From the NCBI GenBank assembly GCA_035715725.1, contig DASTKT010000133.1, forward strand, positions 1 to 36,304: a stretch of DNA of 36,304 nucleotides. The letters run 5' to 3'. The position numbers were made by a program, and so were the translations under genes. The notes below the pieces were generated by a model that was given only the letters and a program-made list of their open reading frames with translations, had not been told where the DNA came from and did no database searches. This DNA comes from JADGGV01 sp035715725. GTDB lineage: Bacteria > Gemmatimonadota > Gemmatimonadetes > Longimicrobiales > RSA9. The first letter of the stretch is position 1. Each line of letters opens with the position of its first letter. This document shows, in pieces, positions 32,534 to 36,304 of this stretch.

Positions 32534-35500
32534 TCAGAAGCTCACGTTGGCCGAGATCGTGAAGCGCCGGATCATCGGCATGGGGTAGACGTCGGCGCGC
32601 GCGAAGCCGTTCGAGCCGCCGATGTACATGGCATCACCGTACGAGTTCACCTCGGGGTCGATCCCGCTGTACTTCGTCCAGACGATCCCGAGGTTGTGCG
32701 CGGCGCCGGTGAGCACGAGGCTGCGGACGCGCAGCGGCGTGAGCACGCTCTGCGGCACGGTGTAGCTGAGCGAGAGGTCGCGGAACTTGATGAAGTCCGC
32801 GGGCTCGATCCAGTACCCCGAGATGTTACCGCGCCAGATCCGGACATCCTCGTTCTTCGGCGGGACCTTCGTCAGGTCCATGTTCGTCAGGTCGACGTTC
32901 TTCGGGTCGTTGACCCGCTCGCAGTTGAGCTGCGATGCCACGCGGCAGCGCTGCCACTCGCGGGCGTTGAAGTTGTAGAATCCGCCCTTGTAGTCGAACA
33001 GCGCGAACAGGCGGAAGTTCTTCAGGAACGTGACCGTGTTCGACCAGCTCAGCTCGCGCGTCGGCGCGGAGGGTCCGATGTAGGAGTTCGTGTCGGCCAC
33101 GGCCACTCCGCTCGCGCCGATCACGAGCGAGCCGTCGGCGTTGCGCTTCGGCAGCGGCGCCCAGTACCCGCCCAGCGGGTACCCCTCGCGGTGCTGCTGC
33201 ACCGCGCCGTACGACTGGCCGGAGATCGAGAGCGACGTGCGCGCCGGGTCGCCGAAGCTGACCAGGCGGTTCTTGTTCGTGGCGGCGTTGAAGCGCGTCT
33301 CCCAGGAGAGGTTCCGCGTCGCGAGCGGCGTGGCGCTGAGCGTCAGCTCGAGCCCGGAGTTCAGCGTGTTGCCGAGGTTCTCGTACGGCGCGGTCATGGA
33401 GTAGACGAAGCTCGAGCCGAAGCCGCTCGAGCCCGGCACGCTGGCCGTCACGAGCACGTCCGTCATCCGCTTGCGGTAGTACGTGAACTCGAGGCCGAGG
33501 CGGTCCTGGAAGAGCCCCGCGTCGAAGCCGGCCTCGATCTCCTCGCCGCGCTCCGGCTTCAGGTCGGGGTTGCCGATCGCGCGCACGTTGATCGTCGACG
33601 CGACCTGCGTCCCCTGGATCACCCGCGAGACGGTGTAGACCTGGTTGGCCAGGTAGGGGTCGGGCGCGCGCCCCGCGCGGCCCCACGCCGCGCGCAGCTT
33701 CAGGTTGTTGATGTGCGCCGACGCGAAGAAGTCCCTCATCCCCGGCTCGTCGGAGACGACGTACGCGAGCGAGCCCTTCGGGTACAGGTAGCGGTTGATG
33801 TTCTCGCCGAACGACGAGTTGTTGTCCACGCGCAGCGCGCCGGTCAGGTACAGGCGGTCTTTCCAGCCGAACTGCTCCTGGCCGTAGAAGCCGACCGACT
33901 TGTTCTCGCTGTACGTGTTGCCGCCGCTCGTCGTCTGCGCCGTGGTGATGAGCGTGACGTCCGGCACGGCCAGCCCGATCCCGGTGGCGTTCAACATCTC
34001 GTAGCGCTTCGCGACGTACTGCATCCCGAACGACGTCGTCGCCAGCAGGTCGGTCGTCAGGTGCCGGTCGATGCTCCCGGAGTAATCGGCCGTGTAGACG
34101 TAGTTGCGCGGCGTCCGCTGCGCGACGAGCCCGTCGGGGAAGCCGGCGTACGACGCGTCGACGGAGCCGGGCGGCGAGAGGACCTGCGCGAAGCTGCCGG
34201 CGTAGTCGAGCCCGAGGGTGATGCGGTTGCGGAACCACGAGAACGGCCGGTAGTTCAGCGTCGAGCCGAGCGTGAGGCGGTCGACCTTCGTCTCGTTGTC
34301 GTACTGGTTCGCCTCGACGGCGGAGGTGCCGCCCCAGCCCTGGCGGATCGCGAGGCCGCCGGGAGGGGTGTGCCCGGGCTGTCCGCGGAAGGCCGAGAGG
34401 AGCAGCCCCTCGGCCGACTCGTCGCCGAGCGGCAGGCGCAGCGTCGAGCGCGCGTAGTTCGTGGATGCCGAGACGTCGACCTTGTCCGACGGGTTGAGCT
34501 GGAAGTTCGCGCGGATCGAGCGGCGGTACTGGAGGCTGTTCGCGAACACGCCCTGCTCGTCGTCCTGGTTGCCGGCGATGTAGTACGAGAAGTTGTCGCC
34601 GCCGCCGTGGACCTGCAGACCGAAGCGGCGGACCGCCCCCGTGCGCAGCGCGTTCGGATCGTCCTTCAGCGGATTGCCGACGAGCACCGTGCCGACCGGC
34701 TTGCCGGCGCACCCGGGCCAGGTGGTCGGCGCGGCGACGCGGGCGACGTCGCACGTCGTGTAGTTGTTCGGGATCGGCAACGCCCAGTCGTTGCCGCCCA
34801 TCTCCAGCCTGGCGTTCCATTGCAGCGGCTGCTGCCCGGCCCGCCCCTTCTTCGTGATGATCTGGATCACGCCCGCCGCCGCTTCGGCGCCGTAGAGCGT
34901 GGCCGCCGCGGGGCCCTTCAGCACCTCGATCGACTCGATGTCGTTCGGGTCGATCCCGTCCAGCGCCGACGTGGTCTGCCCGCGGAACGAGACGTTGCCC
35001 GCGCCCGACGGGGTGAACTGGCCGTAGCTCCCCGTGTTGTAGCGCACGCCGTCGACGTAGATCACCGGCGCGTTCGACACGGAGAGCGAGCCGGCGCCCC
35101 GCACGCGGATCTCACCCGCGGCGCCCGGCGTGCCGGAGTTCACCAGCAACTGCACCCCCGGCGCCTGCGACTGAAGCAGCTCGGCGACGTTCGAGACGAC
35201 CGTCTTCTGCGTCAGGTCCGCCGCGTCGAGCTTCGTGATCGAGTTGCCGAGCGTTCGCTTCGAGACGGCCCCGCCGGTCCCCGTCACCACGATCTCGTTC
35301 ATGCTGATCGCCGTCGGCGCGAGCGCGAAGTCGGCCACCACCGGCTCCCCGCCCGCGACGGTCACCGTCTGCTGCCCCTGCCGGTAGCCGAGCATGTCCG
35401 CCCGCACCTCGCGCGCGCCGGCCTGCACGTTCGCGATTACGTACTCGCCCGCGCCGTTCGTCAGTGCCCCCCGCCCCGTCCCCGGAACGCTCACCTGCGC

Positions 35501-35641
35501 GCCGGCGAGCGGCCGCTGCGTCGCCGCGTCGACGACCTTGCCTCGCACGGTTCCGACGCTCTGCGCCGCCAGCCGTCCGGCCCCACCCGCCAGTACCGCG
35601 AGCGCGGCAGCGGAGAGTAGGGCGAACCTCGTCGATCTCAT
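32534..35641 (-). CDS. SusC/RagA-family TonB-dependent outer-membrane transporter
   Basis: A 1035-residue TonB-dependent receptor. Signal peptide (MRSTRFALLSAAALAVLAGGA...LAAQ), a carboxypeptidase-regulatory-like domain (VRGKVVDAATQRPLAGAQVSVPGTGRGALTNGAGEY), a TonB-box-like NEIVVTGTG, a plug with VSNVAELLQSQAPGV, EIRVRGAGSLSVSNAPVIYVDGVRYN and DIESIEVLKGPAAATLYGAEAAAGVIQIITKKG (the SusC signature), and a barrel ending MPMIRRFTISANVSF with terminal Phe. AGGAGG lies 7 bases before the ATG at 35641; the extension to 35758 is rejected. Forms a complex with the SusD encoded next. Confidence 0.95.
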   Translation of the reverse strand: MRSTRFALLSAAALAVLAGGAGRLAAQSVGTVRGKVVDAATQRPLAGAQVSVPGTGRGALTNGAGEYVIANVQAGAREVRADMLGYRQGQQTVTVAGGEPVVADFALAPTAISMNEIVVTGTGGAVSKRTLGNSITKLDAADLTQKTVVSNVAELLQSQAPGVQLLVNSGTPGAAGEIRVRGAGSLSVSNAPVIYVDGVRYNTGSYGQFTPSGAGNVSFRGQTTSALDGIDPNDIESIEVLKGPAAATLYGAEAAAGVIQIITKKGRAGQQPLQWNARLEMGGNDWALPIPNNYTTCDVARVAAPTTWPGCAGKPVGTVLVGNPLKDDPNALRTGAVRRFGLQVHGGGDNFSYYIAGNQDDEQGVFANSLQYRRSIRANFQLNPSDKVDVSASTNYARSTLRLPLGDESAEGLLLSAFRGQPGHTPPGGLAIRQGWGGTSAVEANQYDNETKVDRLTLGSTLNYRPFSWFRNRITLGLDYAGSFAQVLSPPGSVDASYAGFPDGLVAQRTPRNYVYTADYSGSIDRHLTTDLLATTSFGMQYVAKRYEMLNATGIGLAVPDVTLITTAQTTSGGNTYSENKSVGFYGQEQFGWKDRLYLTGALRVDNNSSFGENINRYLYPKGSLAYVVSDEPGMRDFFASAHINNLKLRAAWGRAGRAPDPYLANQVYTVSRVIQGTQVASTINVRAIGNPDLKPERGEEIEAGFDAGLFQDRLGLEFTYYRKRMTDVLVTASVPGSSGFGSSFVYSMTAPYENLGNTLNSGLELTLSATPLATRNLSWETRFNAATNKNRLVSFGDPARTSLSISGQSYGAVQQHREGYPLGGYWAPLPKRNADGSLVIGASGVAVADTNSYIGPSAPTRELSWSNTVTFLKNFRLFALFDYKGGFYNFNAREWQRCRVASQLNCERVNDPKNVDLTNMDLTKVPPKNEDVRIWRGNISGYWIEPADFIKFRDLSLSYTVPQSVLTPLRVRSLVLTGAAHNLGIVWTKYSGIDPEVNSYGDAMYIGGSNGFARADVYPMPMIRRFTISANVSF

Positions 35642-36304
35642 CGAGTGCCTCCTGAGGTGAGGGGACCACCTGGACCACAAGCTTCGCTGCGCCGCGAGGG
35701 CGAGCACGGGCATACCCGGCGCAGGCCGGCTACACTTCCGTCCCGGGCATAGGCGCACAAGTCCACGGCTATGCCGACGGGGGAATGCGAATCTCCAGAA
35801 AAATTCCGGGGGACGTAGCGTCAGAAAGTGGACGGCTCAGAGTTACGGCGCGGGCAAGAAGCTGTCAAGACGGCCCGTCGCCGGAATGTTCCCGACGGAC
35901 GCGGCGCCGGGCGCCGCGGGAAGCGTCTCGGCGCGCGCGACGACGCGCCGCGAGGGGCCATAGTGCCGGCGGCGGCGCCCCGCGCGGCGGCCGGGACGAT
36001 GCGGCCGCCGGGGGCCGTGGATCGCCACCGGCGGCCGCGGAGGAGCCGCGTGCGTCGGGCAGCAGTGGCCCGGCGGAACTGGCCGCCGGGCCACTCGTCT
36101 GCCGGCTCGCCGCGGCGGCGCCGGCTACGGGAGTCCGAGCGCTCGCCGGAGGTCGATCCGGCCCGGGGGAGCCCAGCCGGCCCGCCGTCCAGGCGGCCGG
36201 CGCCGCCATCGCGGCCATGTCCCATTGCCAGCCGAAGAGGATCGGGACGCGTCGGGGACGGCGCGTCGGCGCGCCGGGACGCGGCGGTACGCGGCCCGGG
36301 GGGC
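35642..36304. other. Right-end region with no recognised gene
   Basis: Positions 35642-35820 are the upstream region of susC and include its ribosome site. Positions 35821-36304 are very GC-rich. Minus-strand open frames of 80-134 residues exist here but are arginine/proline/alanine-rich and show no motif. One frame reading from the right edge (VPILFGWQWDMAAMAAPAAWTAGRLG near 36236-36159) has coding-like third positions briefly and could be the end of a gene that begins outside the window; I cannot support it. Confidence 0.4.

Noticed and set aside
32366..35620. Plus-strand open frame of 1084 residues opposite susC
   Set aside because: Antisense shadow; the minus-strand frame has clear SusC signatures.
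35821..36225. Minus-strand frames of 83-134 residues at the right end
   Set aside because: Low-complexity R/P/A/G composition, no motif and no convincing ribosome site.

Overview
The window is very GC-rich and has the coding style of Gemmatimonadota or a close relative. The clues are the SusC/SusD outer-membrane pair, the start of an ADOP-type duplicated permease, a VPS10/BNR-repeat secreted protein, a PEP-CTERM protein, many signal-peptide hydrolases and AGGAGG-type ribosome binding sites. This assignment is inferred from gene families; no rRNA or marker gene is present.

Layout. Positions 1-6000 hold mostly exported enzymes: the N-terminus of an ADOP permease (runs off the left edge), a SnoaL-like protein, a serine beta-lactamase-family hydrolase, an unnamed secreted protein and an N-acyl-D-amino-acid deacylase-type amidohydrolase. 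A nested inverted repeat lies at 3087-3284 and an array of six short hairpins at about 6164-6355. An unusual FtsH with a lipobox-like N-terminus follows (6487-8301). Positions 8367-12165 are a complete arsenic operon: arsR (apparently leaderless, with the operator in its promoter), arsM, arsN2, a metallophosphatase and acr3.

Positions 12236-17060 (minus strand) hold a sensor operon: a membrane protein, a PilJ/NarX-type sensor with no output domain, a histidine kinase and an NtrC-type sigma-54 response regulator. Divergent from it, 17666-23277 encodes what looks like a complete electron route from the quinone pool to the cell exterior: a Rieske protein, a three-in-one cytochrome b6/subunit IV/cytochrome c fusion, a small cytochrome c, a ten-haem MtrA/DmsE-type cytochrome and an MtrB/PioB-type outer-membrane barrel. 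Physical linkage of a dedicated bc-type complex to a porin-cytochrome conduit is the most interesting system in the window. Direction of flow (metal reduction or iron/other donor oxidation) cannot be told from sequence.

Positions 23398-27102 carry a small membrane-anchored protein, a VTT/DedA-like protein with an excellent -24/-12 (sigma-54) promoter, a TPM-domain protein and a PEP-CTERM protein. Positions 27260-31023 hold a 1093-residue VPS10/BNR protein translationally coupled to a small exported protein. Positions 31114-35641 (minus) are a SusC/SusD pair. I recognise no gene in 35642-36304.
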